In this document: piece by piece, positions 1-14,536 of the stretch
How the letters are laid out: every line of letters starts with the position of its first letter
Numbering within the stretch: the first letter of the stretch is position 1
Assembly: GCA_003254925.1 (NCBI GenBank)
Contig: QANZ01022661.1
Span: 81,704 to 145,703, forward strand
Length of the DNA: 64,000 bases
Direction: 5' to 3'
Source: Chamaecrista fasciculata
Taxonomy: Eukaryota; Streptophyta; Magnoliopsida; Fabales; Fabaceae
Translations under genes and position numbers: made by a program
Notes under the pieces: generated by a model
Database searches by the model: none
What the model was told of the DNA's origin: nothing
What the model saw: the letters and a program-made list of their open reading frames with translations, nothing else

Positions 1-1290
1 ATTTAGGGATCAAAATAGTGCTTTTGCCCTTTTTTGTCATTGTAAACTGTAATCCATGAGCGTGAGGGATGAAAGATGAGGCTAGCCATAAGCCCAATGG
101 GCCTAGGCGCAGCAATTACAAGCCTCCACTCTAGTTATGATAAATCAATGATGTCTTACTTCTTTTTCCATTGTTTTATCTCTCTTGGGAGTGACACTTT
201 GGAATAATTATTGTGGTCCACCTCCTCATGCTTTAAGCTACCTCATCCACTCCTTTTTGGTATTCTCTGTTCACCTAACTATACCGACGACACATAATGC
301 TTCTTCATTGGACACACCATTTTCACTGAATCATAATTGTGAACCCAAGTCCTATACTTGTGTCTGTGTTACAATTCCAGCATCACTATTCAATTTCATC
401 TCATTCATTGCTTTTTCACTGTCCTTTTTCCTTATGATGCTAAGAATATTATTATCACCGATAAATTAGATAGTAGAGACTAGACACAACAAACTCAATT
501 TCAATATTTCCTCAATGTGAAAACCCAAGTATGGTAATTGTTGGGAAAATATACAACTTCCGATATGGTTAGTAGTTAGTAACTATGAGTTGTTTAGATC
601 TTGAAAAATAAATCGTTTTTTATTTTCTCAGAATAATCTATTTTAAGAATAAATATCACTCAAGCTTATCAACTGAGAAATGCCCAAGTATATATCTACA
701 AGCACACGGTTTTGAAACAGTAATAAAATAAAACGCATAGCCGGCGGCGCCTATTGAATATTGTTAATGTAAATATATATCCTTGTTGGATGTAGATTGT
801 AAAATATATCATACATCTCCAGGAAGCATGNGTACAAGCACACAGTTTTGAAACAGTAATAAAATAAAACGCATAGCCGGCGGCGCCTATTGAATATTGT
901 TAATGTGAATATATATCCTTGTTGGATGTAGATTGTAAAATATATCATATATCTAAAGTCTAAAGTCTAAACCACTGCGCCGAATTGGCAATTTCATTGG
1001 ACTGTGCATATACAGCAAAAGGATGTTTGGCTTTCATTTTAGTTTGATTATAATATCATAATAAAAAACAAAACAAGAAAGAAAAAGGTTATTTATATAT
1101 ATCCCACTGGATTGACATTAATAAGTCCAAAAAATTGGAATGGATATATATAATCCCGAAACCGGATTGAGGGTCCACGTCAGTAATCAAATCATAAAAG
1201 GCTTGAGAGACGGTGCTGCCAATTCTGGGGGTACTTGTTTTTAATGACAAATTAAGAAAGCGATGTAAAAAGTTGGGGAGCCTAGAAACT
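1..1290. other. Intergenic, AT-rich; no gene recognised
   Basis: No convincing exon chain on either strand. The stretch holds a direct duplication of about 118 bp (697-815 and 833-951) on the two sides of a single N at 831, differing at only a few bases, most easily read as an assembly join. Short open frames here show no family resemblance. The last few hundred bases are presumably the promoter of the TANGO2-like gene. Confidence 0.6.
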
Positions 1291-1302
1291 ATTATAAAGG
1301 CC

Positions 1303-1310
1303 TATAAAAA
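1303..1310 (+). promoter_or_regulatory. Candidate TATA box of the TANGO2-like gene
   Basis: The motif TATAAAAA lies about 85 bp upstream of the ATG at 1394, leaving room for a leader of about 55 nt. A second TATAAA-like run is at 1293-1298. Position and sequence fit a plant core promoter; no transcript evidence is available. Confidence 0.5.
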
Positions 1311-1393
1311 GTCTAGCCTTTTGCTTCACTACCACATAACTCGTATTCAGTCATTTTTGTGTTGTGTTTCGGGGTTTAGAACCTAACAAGAGA

Positions 1394-3542
1394 ATGTGTA
1401 TAGCTGTGTTTCTTTGGCAAGCCCACCCATTGTACCCTTTCCTTGTGTTGAACAACAGGGATGAGTATCATAACAGGCAAGTAAATATTTCATTTTCTTT
1501 TGTTTGTAGTTAATTATAATATGTGGTTAGATAATAATGAAGTGAATAGTGATAATATGAATTAATATATCTATATCTATATCTATACTATATTATATGG
1601 CTGAGCAACTTTCTGGTAGTCGGTCATTTATACTATAGTTATAATTTAATATAATTTGATAAATTAAATAAATAAAAAATAATTATATTTTCCAAACTCA
1701 CTAAACGTGGGATATGATGAGAAGTTATAACCCAACGAATTTGCATTTCATAACTATCAAAATAAGAAGAAATTTACTATTTGGTCACTCTTTTTTTATT
1801 AAATTAATAATTTAGTCTCTCATTTATTTTATATAACGGGCACGCAAAGCCTCTACTATAATTATATGTATATGAAAATGCAGGCCAACGAAGGAAGCGT
1901 CGTGGTGGGAAGATATGGATATAGTAGGAGGAAGAGATGAAGTGGGAGGAGGGACATGGTTGGCTTGTTCCAGACAAGGCAGAGTGGCTTTCCTTACTAA
2001 TGTCTTGGAACTTCATACTAATCCCCAAGCCAAAACCAGGGGATACCTCCCTCTTCAATTTCTCAAGGTCTCATTTTAATTATTATTTCTTCATCAAGTC
2101 ATATATTAATTACGTCAAAATTTTATTTTCGTCCTCACATTATAAGGTGATTTTTTCTTTTTTCTATTTTGACTTTTTTTTTTAATTTTCTCATTTGTTT
2201 TATTTTCACCGTTAATCTAAAATATAATTTGGTTTGATTTTTGTAATTATATAAACAATTCCTCTCCCATATATTTTTAAACAAAAAAGTTGACTAAGAG
2301 AAACCAAAATCTTTTTTTATTAGAGATAATATTTTTAATTGATTATTTTTTCTCACCGTCTACTTACTTCTTAGTGTATATACGAGAGATAAATCATTTA
2401 GGGTAACACAAAAGTACTATTAGTATCTCTAAAATATGAGGTCAATTTCAATTATATCTACTTTTTTTTTGGGTCAATTGTATCCCCAAATTGAGGGTAT
2501 AATTGACATAAAAAAATTATTAGGAGATAATTGACCCAACAAATTTTAATGGTACAATTGAAATTAATTTAATGTTTTGGGGATATCAAGAGTATTTTTG
2601 TCTTTAAGGTAATTGTTCAATTCAAAAATAATAAAAGGAATTAGACAAAAGCATGTTTGGACTAATGGTAAAAGTGTATAACAAATGAAAAAGTTTAAGA
2701 ATAAAAAAAATTTGAGGACCAAAACAAAATTCACCCAATAATTCCAAAACCAAAAAAAAAGTTTTTGAGGAAATTAATTAGATTTGGATCCACTAATGGA
2801 AAGTACGTTTGATGAAAAGCAGAGCAAAGAGAGCCCAAGAGAATTTGCAGAGAGACTAAAGGGAGAGGGTGGAGAATACAACGGATTCAACTTGATAGTG
2901 GGAGATATCGGATCAAAATCCATGTATTACATTTCAAACAGGCCCAACGAAGAAGAAGGTATTATTGATGGAGGCACTATGATCAAAGAGGTGACTCCAG
3001 GTCTTCATGTGCTTTCAAATGCAAACCTTGACTCCCCTTGGCACAAGGCTCAAAGGCTTCGACTTCGTTTCACACAAGAGATTGCTGCCTATGGTCATGA
3101 TTCTGAGATCCCTCTCAAACACATCGTTGATCAAGTCATGAAGGATACTCTTAAAGCTGACCCTTCCCTTTTACCTCATATTTGCTCTCTTGATTGGGAA
3201 TTCAATTTGAGCTCCATTTTCGTCCATGTTCACACACCCCTCGTACGTATTCTTAAATTCCTTAGCTTCTTTCATTTGTTGACTAATATGTATGTAATTG
3301 GTTCGTTCATTCCTTAGGGTGTGTATGGCACTCGGAGTACTACTGCATTGGCTGTAACATCTGGTGGGGAAGTAAGCTTTTATGAGCTTTATCTTGATAC
3401 CTCTAACACCAGCTGGAAGGATCATCTCATCAAATTCCAAATCCAGAAAGAAAGTACTCATCATCAACAATTCCACAAACCCCAAACCAATAAATACCTC
3501 ATTCCTTCCGCTAATCCATCTCCTTCTCCCCTGCTTATGTAA
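1394..3542 (+). CDS. TANGO2 / NRDE-domain family protein, 4 exons
   Basis: Exons 1394-1476, 1884-2067, 2823-3242 and 3318-3542 give 912 nt, 303 aa. TANGO2-family proteins (NRDE domain) are linked to Golgi/ER organisation and haem or lipid handling in eukaryotes; the plant role is not settled. The N-terminus MCIAVFLW..P keeps the conserved Cys2, followed by the signature NNRDEYHNRP and then GGTWLACSRQGRVAFLTN, YNGFNLIVGD and the C-terminal YGTRSTTAL motif. Intron 1 needs a GC donor (AG|GCAAGT at 1477): the nearby GT at 1481 leads to a stop in exon 2. The exon 3 acceptor at 2823 was chosen because it continues the family pattern FLK-SKESPREFAERL in frame; its polypyrimidine tract is weak. The C-terminal tail of about 35 aa is low complexity (His/Gln/Pro/Ser). 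Confidence 0.88.
2404..2610. repeat. Small fold-back (MITE-like) repeat in intron 2 of the TANGO2-like gene
   Basis: The left arm, which begins with an acaaaagtac-type terminus, is mirrored imperfectly by a right arm ending in agtatttttgtc. The inner parts (caatttcaatta and its complement) also pair. There are no coding features. Family unassigned; boundaries approximate. Confidence 0.4.
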
Positions 3543-4255
3543 ACATGCATGAAATAATCAATTCCATCATGCGGATTGGATAATCATCCATCTATGATCT
3601 ATGTTTCATGCTTTTTATATATTATTTATACTGCGAATAAATCCATTGCTTAATTACAACGTCGTTCACTATATATATATCCTTGTCTTCTTCTTTATGC
3701 ATTCACATTCAATTAGTTAATGATCTAACCCCTTTCTAATTAACTTCATAAAACGGATCAAGGAACCAATTTGTTTGTCACTGCGCACCTGATCAAAGAC
3801 AAAGAGATCATTAATTGTACAGCAGAATTGCGCAGACGGTCTCGAAAAGGCTATGCTATAATTAATAATAAGTTGATTAATGTACCCACAATGGCGTTAC
3901 GCTTCCAACATCATAGGTTTCTAATGGCTTTCTATAAATACACATATTTGTAAAGCCCTAGTAGAGATAATTACCATTACCGCTTTACTAATTTTGTATT
4001 TTTTACATTTTCCCTCTCCATCTTATTTCTTTAATACACATACCAAGGTATTGTTTAGATTTGTATACGTTGCAACTAACTCTTGGTATTTTTATAACAG
4101 TAGGTAAAATTATGATACGTTAATAAATTTTTTAAAATGGATCAAACTAATATAAGATTTCTTATACTATTACTATGAAGTTATCTAATAAAAAATAAAA
4201 TAATTTTTTTTGCACGCTCAGTAACGAGAAAAGAGAATACAAGGAAAATTATTTA
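3543..4255. other. Intergenic; no gene recognised
   Basis: Downstream flank of the TANGO2-like gene. A 60-codon open frame at 3771-3953 resembles nothing I know and has no exon-like neighbours. Base composition is AT-rich. Confidence 0.5.
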
Positions 4256-4583
4256 TAGGCCAAAGTGCAATTTTAGTCCCTTAACTTTCGCAAAGGTCTC
4301 AATTTGGTCCCATAACTTTTTTTGTTGCAATTTTGGTCCCCTAACTTTNNNNNNNNNNNNNNNNNNNNNNNNNNNNNNNNNNNNNNNNNNNNNNNNNNNN
4401 NNNNNNNNNNNNNNNNNNNNNNNNNNNNNNNNNNNNNNNNNNNNNNNNNNNNNNNNNNNNNNNNNNNNNNNNNNNNNNNNNNNNNNNNNNNNNNNNNNNN
4501 NNNNNNNNNNNNNNNNNNNNNNNNNNNNNNNNNNNNNNNNNNNNNNNNNNNNNNNNNNNNNNNNNNNNNNNNNNNNNNNNNNN
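4256..4583. repeat. TIR-type element, left end only, running into an N gap
   Basis: Starts GGCCAAAGTGCAATTTTAG and alternates tttggtccc / taacttt motifs, the same terminal pattern as the elements at 5112, 8357 and 55076. The rest is hidden by 235 Ns (4349-4583), so the right end cannot be seen. Confidence 0.45.
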
Positions 4584-5111
4584 GTATGAAATTTCATTGA
4601 TTAAATATTTTTTATATTGTGGTAGTTGATGTAAATAGGTTCGAAAAATTAGGAATATAGATAAGTATCCTAATTTGCATTAATTAAACTTCAGAAATTA
4701 TTCAAATTAATTTCTTTTTCGAAATTAATTTACTTTTGATTTTTTAAATTGTTTTTGCTGACATGGCATCACATGAGAACCCCAGAACTCAACTTTATAG
4801 TTATATATAGATTGTGAATACTTCTTCTGATGAATAATTACTAAAAACAAGAATTTTATTTTAAAAAAAATCAACATATCAATTTGAACATTGGTGTATT
4901 TCCATAAAAAATATCATTCCAGATATTATTCTTCATTAATATTTTTTACCATAAATTATATTAAACTAATAACAAAATATAATTATTATCTATCATAAGA
5001 AGAGGATCCAAGAGAGGACCTTTTTCACTTGTCGTTCATGCGGTGGGCTTAGGCTTACTCAATGCAACATGTATTGTAGTTTTATACTTTTATTTAACTA
5101 TTTAAATTTTA
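4584..5111. other. AT-rich spacer; nothing recognised
   Basis: Between the N gap and the next TIR element. I see no exon, RNA gene or clear repeat. Confidence 0.45.
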
Positions 5112-5476
5112 GGTCAAAGTATACTTTTGGTCTCATAACTTTTTCTCAAATCTCAATTTGGTCCTATAACTATTTTTATTGTACTTTTAGTCCCATATAT
5201 TTTGATTAGGTGGCAAATTTAGTCGCATATCACTTTTCCTCTCATATTTTTGGTCAAGTTACAAAATTAGTTCCATATGTTTATAAAAAGTTTTAATGTC
5301 AATACTCAATCCCACTTATCTTAAAGATATAAAACTAATTCTGCACTTGACCTAAAGGTATAAGATCAATTCTGCAATATGACTTAAAGATATGAAACCA
5401 AAAGTACAAAAAAAAAATTATGAGACTAAATTGAGACATGAGTAAAACATATGGGACCAAAATTACGTTTTGGCCC
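5112..5476. repeat. Non-autonomous TIR element (GGtCAAAGT...TTTTGGCCC)
   Basis: Left end GGTCAAAGTATACTTTTGG is mirrored by a right end reading ...CCAAAATTACGTTTTGGCCC. Inside, runs of the type 'tttggtcc-tataact' are repeated in inverted form. Non-coding, about 365 bp. Ends right at the promoter region of the HMGB gene, so it may contribute to its upstream sequence. Confidence 0.5.
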
Positions 5477-5960
5477 AGATTTTAATAAATGGGCTTAGGT
5501 GAGCTCCATCGGAACCCAACTACTGACACAGAAGCCTGATCGCCGACCAATGATGAAGAAAGCACAAAGAAAACACAAAATGAAAGATCTCCATAAGCTT
5601 AGGATTCACGCAGCCAATTGATTGAAAGCGCACGGATCACTGACATGGCATTAAATTTAAAATCCCGCCTAAACCCCTATTAGATTTCATTTCGTGCGTA
5701 ATTGAATTTCAATTTCCCCTAGGCTTAATATCTCCGCCTTTCGGGGACGCAATAGCCTTACCCTAGTCATACCACTTTCCTTTCCTTTTATCTCCATCTC
5801 TCTTCACCCTCTAACAACACCCTAACTCCAATTCTCCTCTCTGGTACGTAGATCCTTTCGATTTTTCCTTTTTATTATTAATTTTCTTACCGTTTTTTAC
5901 GTTTTCTGATCTTTTCTCGCTGCAAAATTGATTCGATCATGTTCATTTTCAGTTTTCATC

Positions 5961-7268
5961 ATGAAAGGTGCCAAATCCAAGTCTGAATCTAAGAAACCTA
6001 ATGCCAAGTAAGTATTGATTGTTTGATCCTATTAGCTAGTTTCCCGTTCGATTCACCTCTTCAATACATTAATTTGGATCGGACCTTGTCAGATCTGAGA
6101 TAGATCTGATAATTTTTCACTTTCGCCCTTAGGCGGCGAGGATGATTATGTTTTTCACAATTTCGTGATGTTTGCTTTATGTACGATATCAGGCTTGCCG
6201 TGAATAAGAAAGGTACCGCCGCCACCAAGGCAGGCGGGAAATCGGGCAAGGGCAAGGCAGCGAAAGACCCTAACAAGCCGAAGAGACCGCCTAGTGCCTT
6301 CTTCGTCTTCATGTAATTTTATTTTATCCATACGCTTTGATTTCCTATGTGCTCTCTTCTCTTTCAACCGAATATAGTTCTGGTCAAATCTTTACCTCAA
6401 GGAAAGGTATATAATGATTTTTCTCCCGTATTGGTCATGATTAATCGTAAATTATATGCGAATTTATAGATTTTATGTTAGATATCGAATCCAATATTTT
6501 ATATTAGATGTGCCTGCTTTCTGGAGCTAGCTTATTGTTTCATAAGCTATTATTTATCTTCCGCGATCGGGTTGTTTTGCTAAATCATTTGAAATCGATA
6601 ATTTTAGGGAGGAATTCAGGAAGCAGTTCAACAAGGAACATCCTGAAAACAAAGCAGTGTCTGCTGTAAGCTTTTGATATGATCTTTGTGTTACATGAAA
6701 TCCGTGATGGATTTCTCGGTGCGTCTTTAAACATTTGTCACTCAAACTTTCTGTTGTTAATTTGTTAGGTTGGCAAAGCTGCCGGGGCAAAATGGAAGTC
6801 CCTGTCTGAAGCTGTATGTAGTTTTCTGTTGTTCATGTATGTGGTTTTGGAAGTTGATTGTCTTAAATCTTAAAAGAAGTCTTTATAATTTTAGGAGAAA
6901 GCACCGTATGCCGCGAAGGCAGAGAAACGTAAGGCCGACTATGAGAAGGATATGAAAGCGTATAACAAGAGACAGGTAAATATTTGTGGAGCCATTCCCT
7001 TCTATCCATTTCATAGTGTTGTATTTTGTTTACATCGCGATCGTTTCCTTGGTTGTTTTCAGGCTGAAGGTCCTGACGCAGCAGATGAAGAAGAGTCAGA
7101 TAAATCTTTGTCTGAGGTGAATGATGATGATGACGGAGACGACGATGGGAGTGGTGAGGTATGCGTAGAATCTTAGAAGATTGTTCTATAAATTTCTTAT
7201 CTTTGTGGTATTGAACGTTCTTCATTCATTACATCTTATCTCCAATGTAGGAGGATGATGACGAGTAG
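5961..7268 (+). CDS. HMGB-type high mobility group protein, 7 exons
   Basis: Exons 5961-6007, 6193-6312, 6608-6665, 6769-6813, 6895-6975, 7063-7158 and 7251-7268 sum to 465 nt, 154 aa. It is a small chromatin architectural protein that bends DNA without sequence preference; nuclear. There is a Lys/Ala-rich basic N-terminus (residues 1-40). A single HMG box spans about 41-116, with DPNKPKRPPSAFFVFMEEFR at its start, the central aromatic and lysine residues of AKWKSLSEAEK, and YEKDMKAYNKRQ in helix 3. An Asp/Glu-rich acidic tail spans about 118-154 and ends DDDE. Length and three-part architecture match plant HMGB2/HMGB3-type proteins. Every junction is GT-AG and in phase. The six introns are short, all under 300 bp. 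Which HMGB subtype it is cannot be decided by eye. Confidence 0.93.
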
Positions 7269-8356
7269 CAATTGAACTGATAGTTGCAGTCCCCTTAGGT
7301 TCAGACGATATGATAGTCGTTCACTGTGATTATCTGGTCTTTTGGTGATAAACATATTTCGTGCTTCCAAGAGTATGCTCAAGCTCCCTCAGTAGATTTT
7401 GTTTGGCCCGTTCAGAAAGTGAATAGATAAAGAAACAAGTTCACTTCTATGTACTTTTGAATTCAAGTGTTTAGTTAGGGGGCATTTATTTTGTGTAGAG
7501 CAAATAGTTTTTAGTTCTTGAAGAAATCTGTTTACTTTTGTATCAATATAATTGACCTATCTCCCTGGCTGCTGTATTACTTGTATATACGTGATCGATG
7601 TGCCTTTTTGGGTTACCGCCGTAGCTGCGCTGGGCGTGGTTTCGTTTAGTTGTCCAAAAACCTGGTACCGGATTCCACTTTCTTGATGCGTGTTTCTCTA
7701 CGGTTTCTTTTCTTTTCATTTCTTCTCTCTATGGTCGATCCATCTTGCTGCAACATTTGAAGGTTTTGATTTCGGGAAAATGTTCATGGCAGTAGATCGA
7801 GCTTGGGAAAGCTCGAGTCTCCCTCGACACCCTCTTGCCCCCCCGTAGGATATATTACCACCAAGTGTTGTAGTGCTAGAATATGGCTTTGGATCCTCAC
7901 TGTCGTAAATCCCTTTTGTCCCAATAATTCTAGACATTGACGTCATCTTTCTCCCCCCACAAGTTGCCACGTAAACTGAAATGGTTTTTTTGTTTTTTCG
8001 TAAAACCTGAAATGGCCTCACATTCACAATTTGCCACATCTTTCTAGTTTCTAGACCTGAAATGGCCTCACAATTCACAATTAGCTTCTTGTCAGATTTT
8101 AGTGTCCATGTTCTTTTAGAATTCGACAAAATACGTATTATTTTGCGAAAGTTAATGCACCACATATTTTACCTGGGTCAACAATTTCCAGTTTTATTAC
8201 TTTTTCGTTTTGTGTTAATATTTGTTTGACGCATAATGTAAATTTTTATTATTCAAGTTTCAAGTTTACTAAAATGGAATGCATTTTAATTGGATTCCAG
8301 GTGTTTAATTATGTTACATTTTGGTATACAATAATGAGTATATATATCTATATATA
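7269..8356. other. HMGB 3' flank and spacer; no gene recognised
   Basis: The HMGB 3' untranslated region probably runs to about 7560. Further on, a phrase beginning acctgaaatggcctcaca is repeated at 8005 and 8056 as a short tandem duplication. A 149-codon open frame on the minus strand (7716-8165) overlaps this repeat and has no recognisable domain, so I do not call it. Confidence 0.5.
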
Positions 8357-9918
8357 GGCCAAAGTCTTATTTTGGTCCTCCAGTTATGCTCAGTGTTCCA
8401 AATTGGTCCTTCAGTTATTTTTCGTTCCATATTGGTCCTCTAGTTATGCAAAATTTGATAAAGTTGGTCCCTCTAATAGTTTCCATCTATTTTTACGTTA
8501 GAAAAAAGATAAAATTAATTTTTAACTCTTAAAAGTTTAATCTTTTTACATCAATAACCTTTTTCTCTATAATAGAATTAAAATGAAAAAAACAAAAAAT
8601 AATTGTGGAGTTTTAGTTTATTTCACACAAAAAAACAACCCTCTCCCTCTACGATTCTCCGTTGCTTTCTCCCTCTAGGACTCCTGTCTAATTGATCTTC
8701 TTCGACTTGAGTTTGAGCTTAATCTTCTTCTTGAAGTCTGGATATTTATGTTATGTGGCAGATTTGCTATCTGTTAAATTCTAACTCATGTTTGAATTGT
8801 TGGAAACGGTTGCTTATGTATGTGCTTGGTTTATGCCTACGCCTTGTTTATCTTTGAAGATCTATGTTTGTGTGGGAATTTTGTTTTTTGCCAAGGAGAT
8901 TTTCATTTTGCGCTTTGGAAAGTTAAAGCATTTAAAGAAAACCTAGGGTTTTCGATTTGAAATTGATAAATTGATGTTATCTTGGGTCCATAGTACTTTG
9001 GGTCTTTGCTCCATAATTGATTGAGAAAATGGGAGGCGATGCTTTCGAAGTTGGAAGTGAGTGAGATTTGAAACATTTTGAAAACAAAGTGATTGATTGT
9101 ATTAGTTTGCATNGGGGTTTTGTCTAATTGATCTTCTTCGACTTGAGTTTGAGCTTAATCTTCTTCTTCTTGAAGTCTGGGTATTTATCTTATGTGGCAG
9201 ATTTGCTATCTGTTAATTTCTAACTCATGTTTGAATTGTTGGAAACGGTTGCTTATGTATGTGCTTGGTTTATGCCTACGCCTTGTTTATCTTTGAAGAT
9301 CTATGTTTGTGTGGGCATTTTGTTTTTTGCCAAGGAGATTTTCATTTTGCGCTTTGGAAAGTTAAAGCATTTAAAGAAAACCTAGGGTGTTCGATTTGAA
9401 ATTGATAAATTGATGTTATCTTGGGTCCATAGTACTTTGGGTCTTTGCTCCATAATTGATTGAGAAAATGGGAGGCGATGCTTTCGAAGTTGGAAGTGAG
9501 TGAGATTTGAAACATTTTGAAAACAAAGTGATTGATTGTATTAGTTTGCATTTCCGGCACCGCCATATGGTTCCGCCGGAGAAGAAGATGGGGAAATCCA
9601 AAGTCTATGAATCAATCAGAGAATTTTTTAGAGAGATTATCTTTTGGTGTGAACTAAACTAAAAACCCATGTTATTTCTTCTATTTTACATTTTGGTTCT
9701 ATTATAGAGAAAAAAGGTCCTTGATGCAAAAAATTTAAACTTTTAGGAGTTAAAAATCAATTTTGTCTTTTTTTAACGGAAAAATGGATGGAAACTGTTA
9801 GAGGGACCAACTTTGCCAAGTTTTGCGTAATTGGAGGACCAATATGGAACGAAAAATAACTGAGGGACCAATTTGGAACACTGAGCATAACTTGGCGACC
9901 AAAATAGGACTTTGCCCC
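8357..9918. mobile_element. Long-TIR non-autonomous DNA element (Mutator-like candidate)
   Basis: Begins GGCCAAAGTCTTATTTTGG and ends CCAAAATAGGACTTTGCCCC, with inverted ends extending about 240 bp inward (8357-8600 against 9680-9918), including the matching 'gttccaaattggtcct' and 'ctattatagagaaa' stretches. Such long TIRs are typical of Mutator-like elements, though no transposase is seen and the AT-rich flanks (tatata) make the target duplication unreadable. The interior carries a near-exact direct duplication of about 430 bp (8684-9112 and 9120-9551) around a single N at 9113. That is probably an assembly artefact, so the true element is likely about 1.1 kb. Confidence 0.55.
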
Positions 9919-10573
9919 ATATATATATTACATTATCCTAGTCTTTTTAGTATATTAAGAAGTTTACTATTTAATCAAAACCTTGGTTTATCTTGACTTC
10001 ATTATATAAAAGAGTTTATTTAAGAAAAATCAAGCACATCGATTTATTTCAAATTCAGCTGTTGGTGGTTTGTTTTTCTCTCTGTTTTAATTTGGTTTCT
10101 CACCTTTGAAACAATTTTAAAATTTGATTCCTTCGCAAGAATAAATGAATTTCTAAAATTTCTGTGCTCAACACATCAAAATCCTTGAATGGATATTGTT
10201 ACTGTGAATTGTAATGCCCACCTTTGAAATGTGAATAACTGTTTCAACTATTTAATTTGAATTGGTTGCTCGTTCGTCGCACCATTGTTAACTATAATTT
10301 TTTGAGTACATATTTAGTATCATGTAATTTGTGTTGGTGGGGAATATTTGGAGTTGTTGGCGACGGGATTATAGTTTCTGGCAGAAGAATAATAAAAAGG
10401 TAAGTGGAGAATGCATTGTAGATTTTATTACATGATTATTGAGGGGATCATAATGATGACAACGTAGTCCAAGTGGTAGTTTTATTGAACATAAAGGAGA
10501 TGGATGTTGGTAGTAGTAGTAGTATTAGTTGGTGAATGGGAAGATGATTTGGTAAATGAAGAAGGCAAGGGAA
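9919..10573. other. Intergenic spacer and 3' flank of OPR-A; nothing recognised
   Basis: AT-rich, no exon chain. The part next to 10574 is presumably the 3' untranslated region of the minus-strand OPR-A gene; a short (TAG)n run lies near 10510-10528. Confidence 0.5.
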
Positions 10574-12426
<1,853 letters not shown>

Positions 12427-13428
12427 CCTCCTTCCTTTCCTACTTCTCCAATGAATGGGGAAGAATATGATCCATGTTCGTCGTCTATTTATAAAGATAT
12501 ATAATTAAGACCTTGACTTTTTAATGATGTAAGTCGTCTATTGATCTTAACTTTTTCATTTAAAGCATTCAAATTGTTTATAGAAATTGAAATGTTGATT
12601 ATTATAAACAATTATTTATTGTGGCCGTGTACTGTACGTGGTTCAGTGTTTTAACCGAGAATTAGTGACATCTCACGTCAGGAACATTATCAATTTAACA
12701 CTGAGAGTCAATGGGTACTGTCACGCCTGACATTTCGGAGGAAATGTCGTTTATGACTTTGAAAAAGGAGTCGCCACCAAATTTTTAAGAAAAACTTGGA
12801 ANATCCTTCGTTTAATTAATAACAAATATTTAGTTAAAATTCAATTTATCAAAAATACAATTATAATTAATTGTATTACACGCTCTAGAATGGATTGGAC
12901 TCAATGGACAATACAACTTAGGTGAATGTCTATTTTTGGTTTCATAATTTTTGTTCAAGTTTTAATTTGGTCTTTTTATTTTTTTTATACTTTTGGTTTC
13001 ATATCTTCATTTCAAGTTGTAAAATTGATTATAATAATTTAAAAGTATCCAAAGATATAAAATTTATATTTTATAATAATTTAGAAATACCCATAAATAT
13101 TTATAGAATATACTTATTAGTATATACCTGATGCGGATACTTATTTTTAAAGTACCGCTTCCTAGAATACGAGTGATTACTACGAAAAGAAGGGCAAGGT
13201 CAGAAGTGAGAATACTCAAAACAAATAAAAGCAGTCACTAGGAAAATGATTTCTCATATGGCGGCACATAAATATTTGACAAAACATCAACATCTTTGAA
13301 AACATAGCTTTCTTAATCTCTGAAACCATCAATAATGCAATTTCGTCCCCTCCCCATACAGTTCGGAAAAGGTTTTATACAATTCAGACTATATTTTTTC
13401 TGGTTAGAAGATATATAGTATGGGGAGG
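12427..13428. other. Intergenic with repeat debris
   Basis: Includes OPR-A upstream sequence and a 'gagtcgccaccaaattttt' phrase near 12768 of a type I recall from plant retroelement debris. A single N lies at 12802. A half element of the tttggttt/tttggtc type occupies 12922-13040. From about 13305 the left arm of a palindromic element begins (separate entry). No coding exon. Confidence 0.45.
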
Positions 13429-14040
13429 TGCTAAAGTAAAAAAGAATTGAAGAATGAAAATGAAACTGAGAAAAGAAGAATGACCTTATTACTTCACAGC
13501 AGAGTACATTGATCCTTTTATAAGCTAGTTAAGCTAAGTAATTAGTTACAATGGAAATATTGATTAACTAACTAACAAGCTAATCTAACTAACATCAGAA
13601 CTTCAGGCAAAAAAAAAAAAAAACTAACATCGAACTAATAACTAGCTGAGTAACTAAAGTAGATGAGCTGGCAAAGCATGAGTTGTCCATTAGCTGGCTA
13701 TACACTTGTCATCCCCCCTCAAACAGATATCCTTGTCAGCAATGTGAAGATAAGAACGAAATGAAAGGAACAACTGCTTGGATAGAGGTTAGTGAACCCA
13801 TCTGCCACTTGTTCAACTGAAGGAATATGAACAACTGAAATTTCTCCTGCAATAGTTTTATACCTAACAAAATGAATATCCAATTCTAAATGTTTAGTTC
13901 TAGCATGTAGAATTGGGATCTTAGTCATGTGCACAGCACTAATGTTATCACAATATATAGTAGGAGAATTAGAAAGAGTGATATTCAGTTCAGAGAGAAG
14001 AGATTTGATCCACATTACTTCTGCTACAACCAGTGCAGTC

Positions 14041-14199
14041 AAGATCTAGATTTAAATCGTAAGATCGTAAGATTTTACGATCTTGCAAGGCAAGATCTGG
14101 TTAAATCAGATGCATGATCGTTTTTTAGCAAGATCGTGGTAAGATCGCTATTTTGATCGTAAGATCGTACGATTTCACCGATCCTATATATATATATGA
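14041..14199. repeat. GATC-rich subterminal-type repeat, second copy at 14729-14886
   Basis: Dense short inverted and direct motifs (atcgtaagatcgtaagat, ttacgatcttgc, gcaagatcgtgg). This crowding is typical of the sub-terminal region of a DNA transposon, plausibly the hAT relic next to it. The second, almost identical copy follows the single N at 14537 and may be an assembly duplicate. Confidence 0.4.
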
Positions 14200-14536
14200 T
14201 AAACTGGAAAATGACTGGCACTTACCTAGTTCACCGGAGAGGGCTGCAAGAGCCAAGACTTGAACAAAGACCTGCAAAAGCTTCACAGGGGGGCCCTGCG
14301 AAGTGCACTCCGACGCTCAAGTTAGTAAGAGAGTAATGAGAGAGTAGGAGAATTTGAGAGTGTAAGAAGTAGCTAACCTTGAACTGGTGAGATGGGCTCT
14401 ATTTATAGAGCAGGGGGGAGACGTGGTCAGCGCGCGGGGCGGACCACGTAACCAGACACGATCTCCACCAGCGGAGATGGTGGAGACCGAGGTTTGCGGA
14501 GCAAGGCAATCGTGGGTGGTTGCCTGCCATGTTGCC
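14200..14536 (-). mobile_element. LTR-like fragment of an unrelated retroelement (candidate)
   Basis: GC-richer than its surroundings. On the minus strand it carries a TATA-type motif (CTCTATAAATAGAGCCC) near 14395-14411, followed by a leader-like stretch, and it ends abruptly at a single N. No ORF, primer site or second copy is visible in the window. I read it as a partial LTR, fossil and incomplete; a piece of promoter DNA is the alternative. Confidence 0.3.

Noticed and set aside
7716-8165. 149-codon open frame on the minus strand downstream of HMGB
   Set aside because: No recognisable domain; it overlaps a short tandem repeat and lacks splice partners or a plausible promoter. Chance openness is the simpler reading.
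8684-9551. Direct repeat inside the long-TIR element read as a biological tandem duplication
   Set aside because: The two copies meet at a single N, as at other joins in the window; an assembly artefact is more likely.
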